Source: Maribellus luteus (GTDB taxonomy: Bacteria; Bacteroidota; Bacteroidia; Bacteroidales; Prolixibacteraceae). From it: a stretch of 64,000 nt of DNA. Numbering within the stretch: position 1 is the first letter of the stretch; every line of letters begins with the position of its first letter. The notes under the pieces are model-generated. The model worked only from the letters and a program-made list of their open reading frames with translations. It did no database searches and had not been told where the DNA came from. The stretch lies in assembly GCF_003576475.1 (NCBI RefSeq), contig NZ_QWGR01000010.1, positions 1-64,000 of the forward strand. Reading direction: 5' to 3'. Below are positions 17,548-26,558 of this stretch, one piece after another. The position numbers were made by a program, and so were the translations under genes.

Positions 17548-18543
17548 TTACTTTTGCTGCTTAAACCGTTTCATGATTTCGGTCCAGTTGGTGAGCTCGA
17601 TGTTGTTATCGGTAAAAAATTGTTTTACAACGGGGTCTGAAAACATCTCGGCTTCCCAGCCACGCTGCTGCCACGAATTGGTAATGGTTTTCATGTTGTC
17701 GGTAACAATCGACGGATGAAAAATGATTTCGGTAAGCCCCGGTTTCAGCGATTGCACCAGCTTGAAAAAGTTCTCGCGTTTCTCTTCGTATGTTTTTCCT
17801 GAAGGCACACTTGAGAAGTTATCGAGCTTGGGCAAACGGTATTCTTTGAGGATGTCGATTACGTCATCGGTAATCGGGTAGCCTGCCTTTTTGTAATAAG
17901 CTACCACCTCCGGATCCGACAAATCGATTGCGTTGGCCGGAATACCATATTCTTCCGCAACTTTCATAAAAACGCGCACATATTCGGCCGATCCGTACAA
18001 AGTTCCCATGTGCGTGTCGATGTGCGAGGGACGGTGGCCGAGTTCAATCATTTTGTCGATTTGGGCCCGGATTTCGATCTCCACTTCGTTGGCCGAAGCA
18101 TGCGCAACCACGTCCCGAACTTCGGGCCACAATTTTCCCTGGGGATCAATCAGGCCCGGAACCTTTTCCGCTTGGGTGAGTGGCCCCCAGCGGTACGTTT
18201 TCCATTCTGATGTTAAGGTCAGGTGAACGCCAATATCGGCTTGCGGGTGTGTTTTGGCCCACTCTGCCATTTCTTCTGCATCAGGGCAAGGCATCATTAC
18301 GGCGGCAGAAGTAATGTCGCCTTTTAACACATACGCCTGAACCGCGATGTTGGCTTCTTCACACATTCCGGCGTCGTCACAATGGAGCAGCAGTACTTTC
18401 TTGCCTTTTGGGAAACCCAGTTTTTCTGCATTGGTGGTTTTTTCCTGTGCCTGTGCATTTTCAAAACCCCAAAAAGCGAAAAACAAAAAACTACATACAA
18501 AAATAACGCTCGTGTTTTTGTATGGGGTAAATACCTGTTTCAT
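17548..18543 (-). CDS. Secreted ChbG/YdjC-family carbohydrate deacetylase
   Basis: A 331-residue protein with a signal peptide (cleavage near ENAQAQE). The ChbG/HpnK deacetylase fold is shown by LLHCDDAGMCEEAN (catalytic and metal Asp residues), ADIGVHLTLTSEW (metal His) and HRPSHIDTHMGTLY (second metal His). Enterobacterial ChbG removes an acetyl group from phosphorylated N-acetyl-glucosamine disaccharides in the cytosol. This one is exported, so it more likely acts on free amino-sugar oligosaccharides in the periplasm. The final residues extend about 60 beyond a minimal ChbG. It sits between VCBS-repeat and GDPD genes. Confidence 0.88.
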   Translation of the reverse strand: MKQVFTPYKNTSVIFVCSFLFFAFWGFENAQAQEKTTNAEKLGFPKGKKVLLLHCDDAGMCEEANIAVQAYVLKGDITSAAVMMPCPDAEEMAEWAKTHPQADIGVHLTLTSEWKTYRWGPLTQAEKVPGLIDPQGKLWPEVRDVVAHASANEVEIEIRAQIDKMIELGHRPSHIDTHMGTLYGSAEYVRVFMKVAEEYGIPANAIDLSDPEVVAYYKKAGYPITDDVIDILKEYRLPKLDNFSSVPSGKTYEEKRENFFKLVQSLKPGLTEIIFHPSIVTDNMKTITNSWQQRGWEAEMFSDPVVKQFFTDNNIELTNWTEIMKRFKQQK

Positions 18544-18561
18544 ATTTTAGTTTTTTGATTA

Positions 18562-20520
18562 TCAGTTGTTATTTTTCAAAAAATAAAAGTGTCCGTCTTC
18601 AGCACCTATCAGCAGATCGGGAACTCCGTTTTTGTCCCAGTCAACAATAGTGGGCGATGTTGAATGACCAGCCAGCCGGGTTTTGCTGAGTGGCCCCATA
18701 TCCTCCAAAATAACAAGCCCGTTTTTTTCGCCTTTGTTCCGAAGTAAGTTGACGTTCTCGGTGTTTACCAGAATGTCCGGTCTTCCGTCGCGGTCCCAGT
18801 CCACAATGCATATTTTCCGCCGTCCGGAACCACCTGCATTTTTGGTGTTCAGACGGAGCAATCCGTTGGCGTCGTTTTCAAATTTATCGGAAAAACCCCT
18901 GGCACTTTCACCGGTGAAAATGCGCTGGCCGGGTTTGAGTTTCAGTACCCCGTTTTCGCGGTATCTCTCCCAAAACGACAGGTAGCCTTCGTGGTCGAGC
19001 ATGATCAGATCCATGAGCCCGTCGTTGTTCCAGTCGTATCCCAGCGGGGTTGTACGCCACTGCGTAACCAGGTTCTTTCCTTCCGGATTCCACCAGTTCC
19101 AGGCTGGTTTCGGATTTTTTCCTTCCCATTCCACTTCAACGGGTTTTGCTGCCGCCAGTTTCGGACGGCCTTTTTTCCCAATGTTTTCCAGCCATTCAAT
19201 TTTTCCCCAGATGGAATTGTAAACAATGTCATTCAAACCGTCACCGTTCCAGTCGACCACCGAGAGGGTGGTGTAGCCCCATTTGCGTTCGGCAGGTCCC
19301 TGGATCGATCCGTTTTCTCCCGCCAGGATCATAATGCTTTCTCCGCCGGCTTCCAGGTAAACAGGTTTTGCCCATTTGGGAAAATTGCTGTTACCTACAT
19401 TTTCAATAAAACCAATGTGTCCGGCTGTATTTCCGCAAATTAGGTCTTCGTCGCCATCGTCGTCCCAATCTACGGAGTAGGGAGTAACCAGTGCGCCAAA
19501 TTTCAAATACCGGGCTTCCTGCTGCAAATATTCAGGTGATTGGAAAATGATCCCGTCTTTGTTTTTCTTACCGGTATTTTTCATGAAAACCACGCGGCCG
19601 TCTTCAATCCCCACAATCAGGTCAACGTGGCCGTCATCGTCCCAGTCGGCAGATGAGGGAACAACCATTTCAAGGTCGAGGTGCAGCACTTCACCGTTAA
19701 TTTTTATGAATGTACCTTTTGCGTATTCGGGAGCTCGCCGGGTCCCGATGTTTTCAATCCAGGTGAGGCGGTCCACAAATTCACTGATGATGATATCCAG
19801 GTCGCCATCGCCGTCAAAATCCTCAAAAACGGCACCCGAAATTCCAAAGTTATCAATCTCTTCACCACCGGCTTTTAATGCCACCGGCTGGCTGTAAACA
19901 CCCGGCGACGTTTGTTCCACCCAGTAAATCCGTGCATGAAGCGGCCCGTTGGTCCATTCGCCTTTTTCGTTAAACGCGTTGTCCCAGCCGTATTCGCTCC
20001 AATCGTCGATGGCAATCGCGATGTCGAGGTCTCCGTCACCGTCGTAGTCCACTTGCCGCCACAAATTAAAACGCGCTTTTTTTAGCAATGGCTGGTAAAA
20101 ATCTTTGGTAAACAAGGTGTCGGGCTCCGCAAAAAAGGAGGTAAAGAAATAGGGGTAGACAATCCCCGGTGTCATTACAATATATTCTCCGTTGACATAG
20201 GTAATTTGCAGGTTTCTCTGGCTTTCGGCCAGTTTTACCGGCGCTTTCATCACCGGGTTTTTCCCGCCACCGGCGTTTTCAAACAACCAAAGTCCGTTAA
20301 ACGGTTTGTCGGGGCAGTTCACCAGCAAATCCAGGTCCCCGTCCTTGTCGTAGTCAACCGGAAAAGGCCAGGCCCAAAGTCCCACGCCCAGATCGGAATG
20401 CATTCCCGGCTGGTTGTACTGAATACGCACCAGATCGCCGGAGTTTGTATTCTGCGCCATGCCGGCATGGAAAAAGAGAACACTAAAAATCAGCACTAAA
20501 TAACTACGTCGGGTTTGCAT
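18562..20520 (-). CDS. Secreted FG-GAP/VCBS-repeat beta-propeller protein
   Basis: A 652-residue secreted protein with at least nine calcium-binding D-x-D-x-D-G-type loops, for example DYDKDGDLD, DFDGDGDLD, DWDDDGHVD, DWNGDGLND, DWDRDGRPD and DWDKNGVPD. Spaced at roughly 60-90 residues, they indicate an integrin-like multi-blade propeller occupying nearly the whole protein. Such proteins bind ligands or glycans; some lyases share the architecture, but no catalytic motif is recognised. The start at 20520 was chosen because it places a signal peptide (VLIFSVLFFHAGMAQ) at the N-terminus. Longer in-frame extensions upstream lack support. Confidence 0.88.
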   Translation of the reverse strand: MQTRRSYLVLIFSVLFFHAGMAQNTNSGDLVRIQYNQPGMHSDLGVGLWAWPFPVDYDKDGDLDLLVNCPDKPFNGLWLFENAGGGKNPVMKAPVKLAESQRNLQITYVNGEYIVMTPGIVYPYFFTSFFAEPDTLFTKDFYQPLLKKARFNLWRQVDYDGDGDLDIAIAIDDWSEYGWDNAFNEKGEWTNGPLHARIYWVEQTSPGVYSQPVALKAGGEEIDNFGISGAVFEDFDGDGDLDIIISEFVDRLTWIENIGTRRAPEYAKGTFIKINGEVLHLDLEMVVPSSADWDDDGHVDLIVGIEDGRVVFMKNTGKKNKDGIIFQSPEYLQQEARYLKFGALVTPYSVDWDDDGDEDLICGNTAGHIGFIENVGNSNFPKWAKPVYLEAGGESIMILAGENGSIQGPAERKWGYTTLSVVDWNGDGLNDIVYNSIWGKIEWLENIGKKGRPKLAAAKPVEVEWEGKNPKPAWNWWNPEGKNLVTQWRTTPLGYDWNNDGLMDLIMLDHEGYLSFWERYRENGVLKLKPGQRIFTGESARGFSDKFENDANGLLRLNTKNAGGSGRRKICIVDWDRDGRPDILVNTENVNLLRNKGEKNGLVILEDMGPLSKTRLAGHSTSPTIVDWDKNGVPDLLIGAEDGHFYFLKNNN

Positions 20521-20574
20521 TTCTTTTGGTTTAAAAATTTCACTGCCGTCTGGCTTTTTTCTGAAAATCAGTTT

Positions 20575-20662
20575 TGATAAATATCCAATTCTCAATTTTG
20601 AATGCAAAATATCCAACAAAATCCGGAAAATTGAATATTGGGAATTTTACATTGGATATTCT
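20575..20662. repeat. AT-rich inverted/direct repeat of a TATCCAA core
   Basis: AATATCCAAT (20580-20589) pairs perfectly with ATTGGATATT (20651-20660). An extra direct copy, AAATATCCAA, lies near 20607-20616, and ATTGAATATTGG lies near 20630-20641. The block fills much of the 227-base gap between the VCBS and sialidase-like genes. It may form a stem-loop in the leftward transcript or be a dispersed intergenic repeat. Confidence 0.45.
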
Positions 20663-20747
20663 GCCTAAAAAAATAAAAACTGATCCCGGTAGGAATACAC
20701 ATCTTAACGTTCATTTCTGTTAATGATTCCCCGGAATCATGATTGTT

Positions 20748-21833
20748 TTATTCCGCCGGCCAGTTGCCGTTTTTATACGGGCGCACCTTAATTTTAGCAG
20801 GATCTACTACCACGTGTTTCACCAGTTTCCGGTTCCAGGTGTAGGTGATGTGAATCATTCCGTCGCTGGTTTGAATAACGGCAGGGTAGGAGTACTCACC
20901 GTCTTTATCCGGATCGTTTTCAAGTAAAACGCCTGCTTCCCAGTGAATTCCGTCGTTTGAAACGGCCATGTTCAGAATGTTGCGGTCGCCCCATGATTCT
21001 CCGGGTGTAATGTGGTTGTAGATCAGCACAAAACGTCCGTCTTTCAGGGTTACTGCATCGATTCCTGAATTGGGGATGGGCATATCGATTGGCTCCAGCT
21101 CGGTCCAGGTTCTTCCGTTGTCTTCCGACCACGTAGTGATGATCTTTTTATTGCCGCTTCTGCACAGTGCCTGTAGTTTCCCTCCTGGATGAACCAATAC
21201 GGCCGGTTGAATAACGCGGTATTTTTCGCCATCGTTTAGCGGCTTGGTGCGCTCCCAGGTTTTGCCACGGTCGGGAGTGATTTCCATGTGGATTTGCCAG
21301 CCATTGTCTTCAGTGCTCGACGGACAAAGCAGGTCGCCGTTTGCCAGCAGAATCGGTTTGTTTTTGATCGGACCCGCAATTTCTTCGGGTAGGCGAATGC
21401 TTTGCGACCAGGTTTTTCCTTCATCTTTTGAGGTAATGTATTCGCCCCACCATTCGCGCGGATTAGGGCCGTCTTTGTAAAAAAGAATGATTTCGTCGCC
21501 GTAATTGAACAATACCGGGTTCCAGGTAGGGTAACGCAACGTTTTGTGCTGAACGCCGGTGGCAACTTCCACCGGAACCGTCCATTTGCCGTTTTCAAAG
21601 CGGTTCACCCAAATGCCTACGTCGGGGTGTTTCTCGTGCGTGCCTCCAAACCAGGCAGCAATTAAACCATCTTTGGTTTGTTCAATGGTTGATGCGTGGC
21701 AACTCGGAAAGGGTACATCTTCCGGTTGATAAATGAATTCAGATTTTACTATCGCCTGGTTGCCGGTGTAGGGTTTTTGCGCCCCAAGAGAGCTTACCAG
21801 GAACATTGCTGAGATGAAAGTGATTAGTTTCAT
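20748..21833 (-). CDS. BNR-repeat sialidase-like secreted hydrolase
   Basis: A 361-residue secreted six-bladed propeller of the BNR_2/sialidase-like family with a signal peptide (FLVSSLGAQ). Three clear Asp boxes are present: SKDEGKTW, TPDRGKTW and SEDNGRTW. The N-terminal signature SCHASTIEQTKDG and AAWFGGTHEKHPD is characteristic of this subgroup. The FRIP-type arginine motif of classical sialidases is not seen, so the name sialidase should be taken as fold only. The symporter and lyase genes upstream on the same strand suggest release, uptake and cleavage of a keto-acid-type sugar, which could still be a sialic-acid relative. Confidence 0.85.
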   Translation of the reverse strand: MKLITFISAMFLVSSLGAQKPYTGNQAIVKSEFIYQPEDVPFPSCHASTIEQTKDGLIAAWFGGTHEKHPDVGIWVNRFENGKWTVPVEVATGVQHKTLRYPTWNPVLFNYGDEIILFYKDGPNPREWWGEYITSKDEGKTWSQSIRLPEEIAGPIKNKPILLANGDLLCPSSTEDNGWQIHMEITPDRGKTWERTKPLNDGEKYRVIQPAVLVHPGGKLQALCRSGNKKIITTWSEDNGRTWTELEPIDMPIPNSGIDAVTLKDGRFVLIYNHITPGESWGDRNILNMAVSNDGIHWEAGVLLENDPDKDGEYSYPAVIQTSDGMIHITYTWNRKLVKHVVVDPAKIKVRPYKNGNWPAE

Positions 21834-21856
21834 GAGTCGTATAGTTTATTTGATAT

Positions 21857-23329
21857 TTATTTCTTTTTTGCCAGTTTCAGCGATAAAAATCCTACCAGGA
21901 AAATAGCCATGGTCCCAATTACAATGGTGAGATTGCTGTGGAAAGGACTTCTGAAAGCCAGCAGTTTTCCTTGGGTAAAGTAAAGTGGCGATAAGCTCAT
22001 CCAGATAATAACCAGAACGCCAACAATTACACCGATGGCCGCGTCCATGTTTCTTACTTTTTTGGAGAGGAAAGCCAGCAGGAACAGGCCAAGCATACCT
22101 CCGCTGAAGATCGATGCGAGCGACCACCAGGCATCCAGCACACTTTCGACACCCACCAGCGAAAGCGAAATAAGAACGCCCAAAATTCCAAAAATAACGG
22201 AAGCCGAGTACAACACTTTCATGGATGATTTGTCGTCGGCATTTTTATTGAAATATTTCTGGTAGTAATCCGAAAGAACAATGGTGGCAGTGCTGTTGAT
22301 ACTGGTTGAAACGGTGCTCATTCCGGCAGCAAAAATGGAAGCGATCAACAAGCCCGTTAAACCCGTAGGCAAGCCGTTCACGATAAAATGCGGAAACACT
22401 TTGTCGCCATCGATGTTTGCCGGAAGCAGATCGGGGCGGGCCGTATAATACGAGAACAACGCCGTGCCGATGTAGAAAAAAACGATGGAAACCGGTACAT
22501 AAAGCAAAGCGCCAAACAGTGCCGACGACTTGGCCTTTTTCTCGGTGCTGGTCGTCATGTATCGTTGTACAAAGTTTTGGTCGATTCCGTAGTTCTGGAG
22601 GTTGATAAACAAACCATAAATCAGCACCACCCAGAAAGTAGATTCCGAAAGACTGGCGCTTAAGCTTCCCAGGCTGAATTTGTGGTTGGCAGCTGCAATT
22701 TCAAAAATCTGCGAGGGGCCTTCAGGCATGGAGAAGGTTAAAACGGCTGCACAAATCAGCGCTCCCACCACCAGGATGATTCCCTGGATGGCGTCGGTCC
22801 AAATCACTGCCTGTATTCCTCCCATCATGGAATATACGGTAACAGCTATTCCGGTAACGATAATGATGGTTTTGATGTTCCACCCAAAAAGTGCATTTAG
22901 CGGAAGTGCCAGTAAAAGCAAAATGGCTCCGGTCCGCATCAGTTGGGTTAAAATGTAACAGATGGAAGCATAAATCCGGGCCCAGCTTCCGAAGCGGACT
23001 TCCAGGTAATTGTAGGCGGAAACACTTCCGAGGTTGCGATACAGCGGAACAAAAAACTTAGCCGCCAGAATGGCCGCCACCGGAATGGCAAAGCTGAAGA
23101 CCAGTGCATTCCAGTCGCTCATGTAAGCTTTTCCGGGCAATGCCAGAAAGCTGATGCTGCTGACAAAGGTGGCAAAGATGGACATGCCCACTACCCAGGC
23201 GGGGAGTTTTCCTCCGCCGGTGGTAAACTGGCTCGATGTTTTGTTTCTCAGAAAAAAACTGGCGCCGAAAATGACGTTCCCTAAAGTGATGATTATAAAA
23301 ACGATTAAGTCGGTTACAGGTAAGTTCAT
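21857..23329 (-). CDS. Sodium:solute symporter (SSS family)
   Basis: A 490-residue polytopic membrane protein with about thirteen hydrophobic segments, matching the sodium/solute symporter family. The N-terminus reads DLIVFIIITLGNVIFGASFF, followed by family-typical GGGKLPAWVVGMSIFATFVS and a conserved IFAAGMSTVSTSINS segment in the middle. It probably imports the monosaccharide or sugar acid freed by the hydrolase encoded 23 bases downstream. NanT-type sialic-acid carriers belong to this family, but specificity cannot be read here. Confidence 0.93.
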   Translation of the reverse strand: MNLPVTDLIVFIIITLGNVIFGASFFLRNKTSSQFTTGGGKLPAWVVGMSIFATFVSSISFLALPGKAYMSDWNALVFSFAIPVAAILAAKFFVPLYRNLGSVSAYNYLEVRFGSWARIYASICYILTQLMRTGAILLLLALPLNALFGWNIKTIIIVTGIAVTVYSMMGGIQAVIWTDAIQGIILVVGALICAAVLTFSMPEGPSQIFEIAAANHKFSLGSLSASLSESTFWVVLIYGLFINLQNYGIDQNFVQRYMTTSTEKKAKSSALFGALLYVPVSIVFFYIGTALFSYYTARPDLLPANIDGDKVFPHFIVNGLPTGLTGLLIASIFAAGMSTVSTSINSTATIVLSDYYQKYFNKNADDKSSMKVLYSASVIFGILGVLISLSLVGVESVLDAWWSLASIFSGGMLGLFLLAFLSKKVRNMDAAIGVIVGVLVIIWMSLSPLYFTQGKLLAFRSPFHSNLTIVIGTMAIFLVGFLSLKLAKKK

Positions 23330-23406
23330 TGGATGTTGTTATACTATTGGTTTCTCGGTAACGCTGCCGGCTTTTATGTCGGCTGGTTACCGGGTTATCC
23401 TGTTTT

Positions 23407-24354
23407 TCAGGTGATGCTGTTTAACATACTTATTTCTTCATTCAGCTCTGGATACATTTCGGCCAACTCTTTTATGTTCACTTGCATTTGTTGCTTTTGT
23501 GCCTCTTCAAAACCACTGAAAGGCTGCGCCACGTAGCCGCTGCAAATTCCCAAAACCGAAAGTGCGCATTTTATACTTTCAATGTACCTCGAACTGTCTG
23601 CACTAATATTATATATTTTTTTCTCAATCTGAATGACAATGTCTCTTAATCTGGCCACTTTATTTAAATCTCCATCCAACGATGCCTTGTACATGTCAAC
23701 AAACAACCGGGGGAAAATATTGGCACCGCCTGTAATTCCGCCGCTTCCTCCAAAGTTAACCGACTCGGGCAGGAATAGTTCGGTTCCACAAATAACCGCA
23801 AAATCGGTTTCGTTTTTAAACTCATCCAAAAGCGTGTAAAAATAAGCAAGGTCGCCCGAACTGTCTTTGATCCCGATCGCACCCAGTTCTTTGGCTTGTC
23901 GCACGGTTTCAACCGACATGTGCATTTTGGTACAGCTGGGCATGTTATACAATAAAAATGGCAAAGGAAGTTTAGGGCTGATATTCTTTAAAAAATCAAC
24001 AAACTCGTTCTGAGAAATGGGGAGGTAGTAAGGAGAAGAGATCACCAGGGCATCGGCTCCCGCACTTTTTGAAACATGGGCCATTTCGAGTAAACCTGCG
24101 GCAGAAGTATCTGTAACTCCCACCATTACCGGAACTCTTTTGTTGATAAAGGCACAGGCTTTCTCCACAAACTCCCTGCGCAACGAATAGCTCAAACTGG
24201 TGGCTTCGCCCGTGGTACCCAGCAAAAATATGCCGTGCACACCGCCGCTGATAAGGTATTCGATTAAGCGTGCCAGCCCGCTTTCGTCCAGCTCTTCCTC
24301 GTTGATCAAAGGTGTAACGATCGGAGGAATTATTCCTTTTAATGATGAATTCAT
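23407..24354 (-). CDS. DHDPS/N-acetylneuraminate-lyase-family aldolase
   Basis: A 315-residue cytosolic class I aldolase of the DapA/NanA superfamily. It retains the GTTGE box (LLGTTGEATSLS), the catalytic Tyr in LLYNMPS and the Schiff-base Lys in AIGIKDSSGD. Members cleave or form 2-keto-acid substrates, such as N-acetylneuraminate or keto-deoxy sugar acids. It is the first gene of the leftward operon, facing an AraC regulator gene across 177 bases, and is followed by symporter and BNR-hydrolase genes. The context favours sugar-acid catabolism over lysine biosynthesis. Confidence 0.92.
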   Translation of the reverse strand: MNSSLKGIIPPIVTPLINEEELDESGLARLIEYLISGGVHGIFLLGTTGEATSLSYSLRREFVEKACAFINKRVPVMVGVTDTSAAGLLEMAHVSKSAGADALVISSPYYLPISQNEFVDFLKNISPKLPLPFLLYNMPSCTKMHMSVETVRQAKELGAIGIKDSSGDLAYFYTLLDEFKNETDFAVICGTELFLPESVNFGGSGGITGGANIFPRLFVDMYKASLDGDLNKVARLRDIVIQIEKKIYNISADSSRYIESIKCALSVLGICSGYVAQPFSGFEEAQKQQMQVNIKELAEMYPELNEEISMLNSIT

Positions 24355-24453
24355 TTGAATTATATTGAATTTTTTAATCAGTTAAATCGATTAGCGTAAA
24401 AACTACACATACAAAGAAAGTTCATTTTGTTGCGTCACACTTCTTGTATATTG

Positions 24454-24485
24454 TTTGTTTTGCATTGAATTTTGACCTTAATTTG
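24454..24485 (+). promoter_or_regulatory. Putative Bacteroidota-type promoter for the AraC regulator
   Basis: TTTG at 24454-24457, a 20-base spacer, and TTAATTTG at 24478-24485 approximate the Bacteroidota consensus (TTTG near -33, TAnnTTTG near -7) with one mismatch. It lies about 50 bases before the AraC start. Matched by eye only; such short motifs occur by chance. Confidence 0.35.
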
Positions 24486-24531
24486 AACTTATTAATTAAT
24501 ATTTGTGTTTTAGGGTTAAAAAATATTCACG

Positions 24532-25383
24532 GTGGAATTTGTATACGAAAAAATCTTTGTTCCTCACAAGCACTCTTTTATTACGCGGCGACTAAAGATG
24601 GATCCGAACTCCGAAAAGATTCATTCCCATAATAACTTTGAGTTAAACCTGATCACTTCGGGATCGGGAAGAAGGATTGTCGGGAATAATATTTCGAGTT
24701 ACACTCCGGGCGATCTGGTATTGCTGGGGCCAAACATTTCTCACTGTTGGGAAGTGCTGGAGACCAGTAATGATGAGGAGCCCGAATGCGTGGTTACCCA
24801 TTTTTACGAAAACCTGATCAGTTCCGATTTTTTCAATATCCCGGAACTGGAGCAGGTGGTTGAGTTGCTGAAAGAGGCGCACAGCGGGATTCTTTTTAAA
24901 GGCCCTAAAATTGAGAAAGTAGCCTTGACGCTGAACCGCATGGTAGAATTGAAAGGTTTGGAGCGGTACATTAACCTGCTGAAGGTATTCAGTCTTTTAC
25001 TAAAAGTGGAAGACCGTGAATACCTGGCCTTGCCTTCAGAACTGCCCAGTAATTATGATAAAGACCGCGATCAGATCGACAAAATCTACGAGTACGTTTT
25101 TCAGAATGTTCAGGAAGGCATCAATTTAAAGGAAGCTGCCAAGGTGGTTTACATGGAACCCAGTTCGTTTTGCCGTTACTTTAAAAAGAAAACCAGCCAG
25201 ACATTTATGGAATATGTTAAAACCGTGCGAATTGGAATTGCCGCCAAACTACTGGCCGAAACCGATAAGCGGATAACCCAGATCTGTTACGAGTGCGGCT
25301 ACAACAACCTCGCAAATTTTAACCACTACTTTAAAGTGATCATGGGGAAAACACCTTCAGACTACCGGAAGGATTTTCGCTAA
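24532..25383 (+). CDS. AraC-family transcriptional regulator with cupin sensor domain
   Basis: A 283-residue one-component regulator. Residues about 15-90 form a cupin-like sugar-sensing domain (KIHSHNNFELNLITSG, YTPGDLVLLGPNISHCW). The last 100 residues hold the two AraC helix-turn-helix units (LKEAAKVVYMEPSSFCRYFKK and ITQICYECGYNNLANFNHYFK, ending TPSDYRKDF). The start is a GTG. The gene diverges from the lyase-symporter-hydrolase operon and is a natural candidate to control that operon and possibly the downstream HAD/aldolase operon. Confidence 0.93.
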   Translation: MEFVYEKIFVPHKHSFITRRLKMDPNSEKIHSHNNFELNLITSGSGRRIVGNNISSYTPGDLVLLGPNISHCWEVLETSNDEEPECVVTHFYENLISSDFFNIPELEQVVELLKEAHSGILFKGPKIEKVALTLNRMVELKGLERYINLLKVFSLLLKVEDREYLALPSELPSNYDKDRDQIDKIYEYVFQNVQEGINLKEAAKVVYMEPSSFCRYFKKKTSQTFMEYVKTVRIGIAAKLLAETDKRITQICYECGYNNLANFNHYFKVIMGKTPSDYRKDFR

Positions 25384-25767
25384 GTTTTTCTTTCTGAGTG
25401 ATTTTTATTCCTTTGAGGTTTTTGCCGTACGTTTTACGCACGGTTATTCACATTAAATCCTTTCAGGACTTTACGAAAGATTTGCCCTGTTTATGAATCC
25501 ATACAAGCCAAATAAATTTAAGGATCGATCGATTTAACTAAGGTTTTTGATGATCAGTTGATGTTGAAATTTCCTGTTAAGCATTTATTTCCTGAAAGTC
25601 AATATTGCATTTGTATTAGCCAACAAATGTGTGGTATTGTTTGGCCATTGTGTGTTAATTTGGTATCATGCATTGGAACCTGGTTTCCGGAATGGAGATA
25701 AATCTTTTTGATTGTTCAGATTGACAGTTTATTGACAATTCCGGGAATCGTAATAGCAAAAGATACC
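25384..25767. other. 384-base intergenic region upstream of the HAD-phosphatase operon
   Basis: No credible gene is seen. The region holds a perfect ten-base palindrome ATCGATCGAT (25524-25533), an inverted repeat CATTTG/CAAATG around 25608-25629, and an AT-rich stretch with TTAATTTG at 25655-25662. These are candidate operator or promoter elements for the rightward operon, without direct support. Confidence 0.35.
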
Positions 25768-26445
25768 ATGCAAATACCAGTTGAAAAACGATTTCCCAAA
25801 GCCATCATTTTTGATATGGATGGTGTATTGGTGGACAGCGAGCCCTATCACATTGAAGTAGAAAAGCGAATGTTTCAGAAAGTTGGGGTAGATGTTTCCG
25901 ACGAGGAACATGCCTCCTACATGGGGACTGCCACTGATGTTATGTGGCGTCAGATCATCGAAAAGCGGCAACTTTCGCACGATGAGGAGGAAATGACACG
26001 GCTTACCAATCAGGAAGGGATTCCTTTTTTCTCTGCCCTTGAGAAATTGGAGCCAATGCCGGGCCTGAGAAAATTGCTCGATTTCCTTGAAAACAAGAAA
26101 GTGCCAATGGCGGTGGCTTCTTCCTCCAATCCGGAAACCGTACAAATTATTATCGATAAGTTGGGTCTTCGAAAGTATTTCAGACACACCATCAGCAGCG
26201 GAAGCGTTGGCAAAAGCAAACCCGCACCCGATGTATTTCTGCATGCAGCAAAGTTGCTGGGGGTTGAGCCCGAAAACTGCCTGGTGATCGAGGATTCAAA
26301 AAACGGGATTAAAGCAGCGAAAAGTGCCGGGATGTTTTGTGTGGCTTATGGCGGAGCAAGCTCCGAAAGCCAGGACCAGGGCGAAGCGGACATTGTGGTG
26401 GATGATTTTGAAAAACTGACAAGACTATTGTTTGCGGAAGATTGA
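25768..26445 (+). CDS. HAD-family phosphatase / beta-phosphoglucomutase-like
   Basis: A 225-residue cytosolic HAD hydrolase. Motif I is FDMDGVLVDSEPYH with the nucleophile Asp and the +2 Asp. Motif II is in VASSSNPE, motif III Lys in GKSKPAPDVF and motif IV in VIEDSKNGIKAAKSAGM. The helical cap between motif I and II is of the type seen in sugar-phosphate phosphatases and beta-phosphoglucomutases. The start at 25768 (ATG) was chosen over a longer TTG form because family homology begins just after it. It heads a compact rightward operon with a keto-acid aldolase gene, which suggests sugar-phosphate metabolism. Confidence 0.9.
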   Translation: MQIPVEKRFPKAIIFDMDGVLVDSEPYHIEVEKRMFQKVGVDVSDEEHASYMGTATDVMWRQIIEKRQLSHDEEEMTRLTNQEGIPFFSALEKLEPMPGLRKLLDFLENKKVPMAVASSSNPETVQIIIDKLGLRKYFRHTISSGSVGKSKPAPDVFLHAAKLLGVEPENCLVIEDSKNGIKAAKSAGMFCVAYGGASSESQDQGEADIVVDDFEKLTRLLFAED

Positions 26446-26558
26446 AATGCCAAAACAAACTTTAACAATCAGGTATAATTGATGGCAGATTGAGCGATTT
26501 TTTTGATCCTTTCAATCAGCAGGAAACACAAAATAATATTGATAAAGTATCACTAACA

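Noticed and set aside
18562-20619. Longer start for the VCBS-repeat protein at 20619
   Set aside because: It would bury the signal peptide about 33 residues inside the protein; the ATG at 20520 gives a normal secretion signal.
20723-20740. ATGATTCC/GGAATCAT palindrome as terminator of the BNR-hydrolase gene
   Set aside because: The loop is only two bases and no T-run follows on the minus strand, so termination cannot be supported.
24444-24632. Small plus-strand ORF overlapping the AraC start
   Set aside because: It is out of frame with the well-supported regulator and covers its promoter region.
25708-25767. Upstream TTG start for the HAD phosphatase
   Set aside because: The extra 20 residues show no homology-like features, and the HAD fold begins right after the ATG at 25768.
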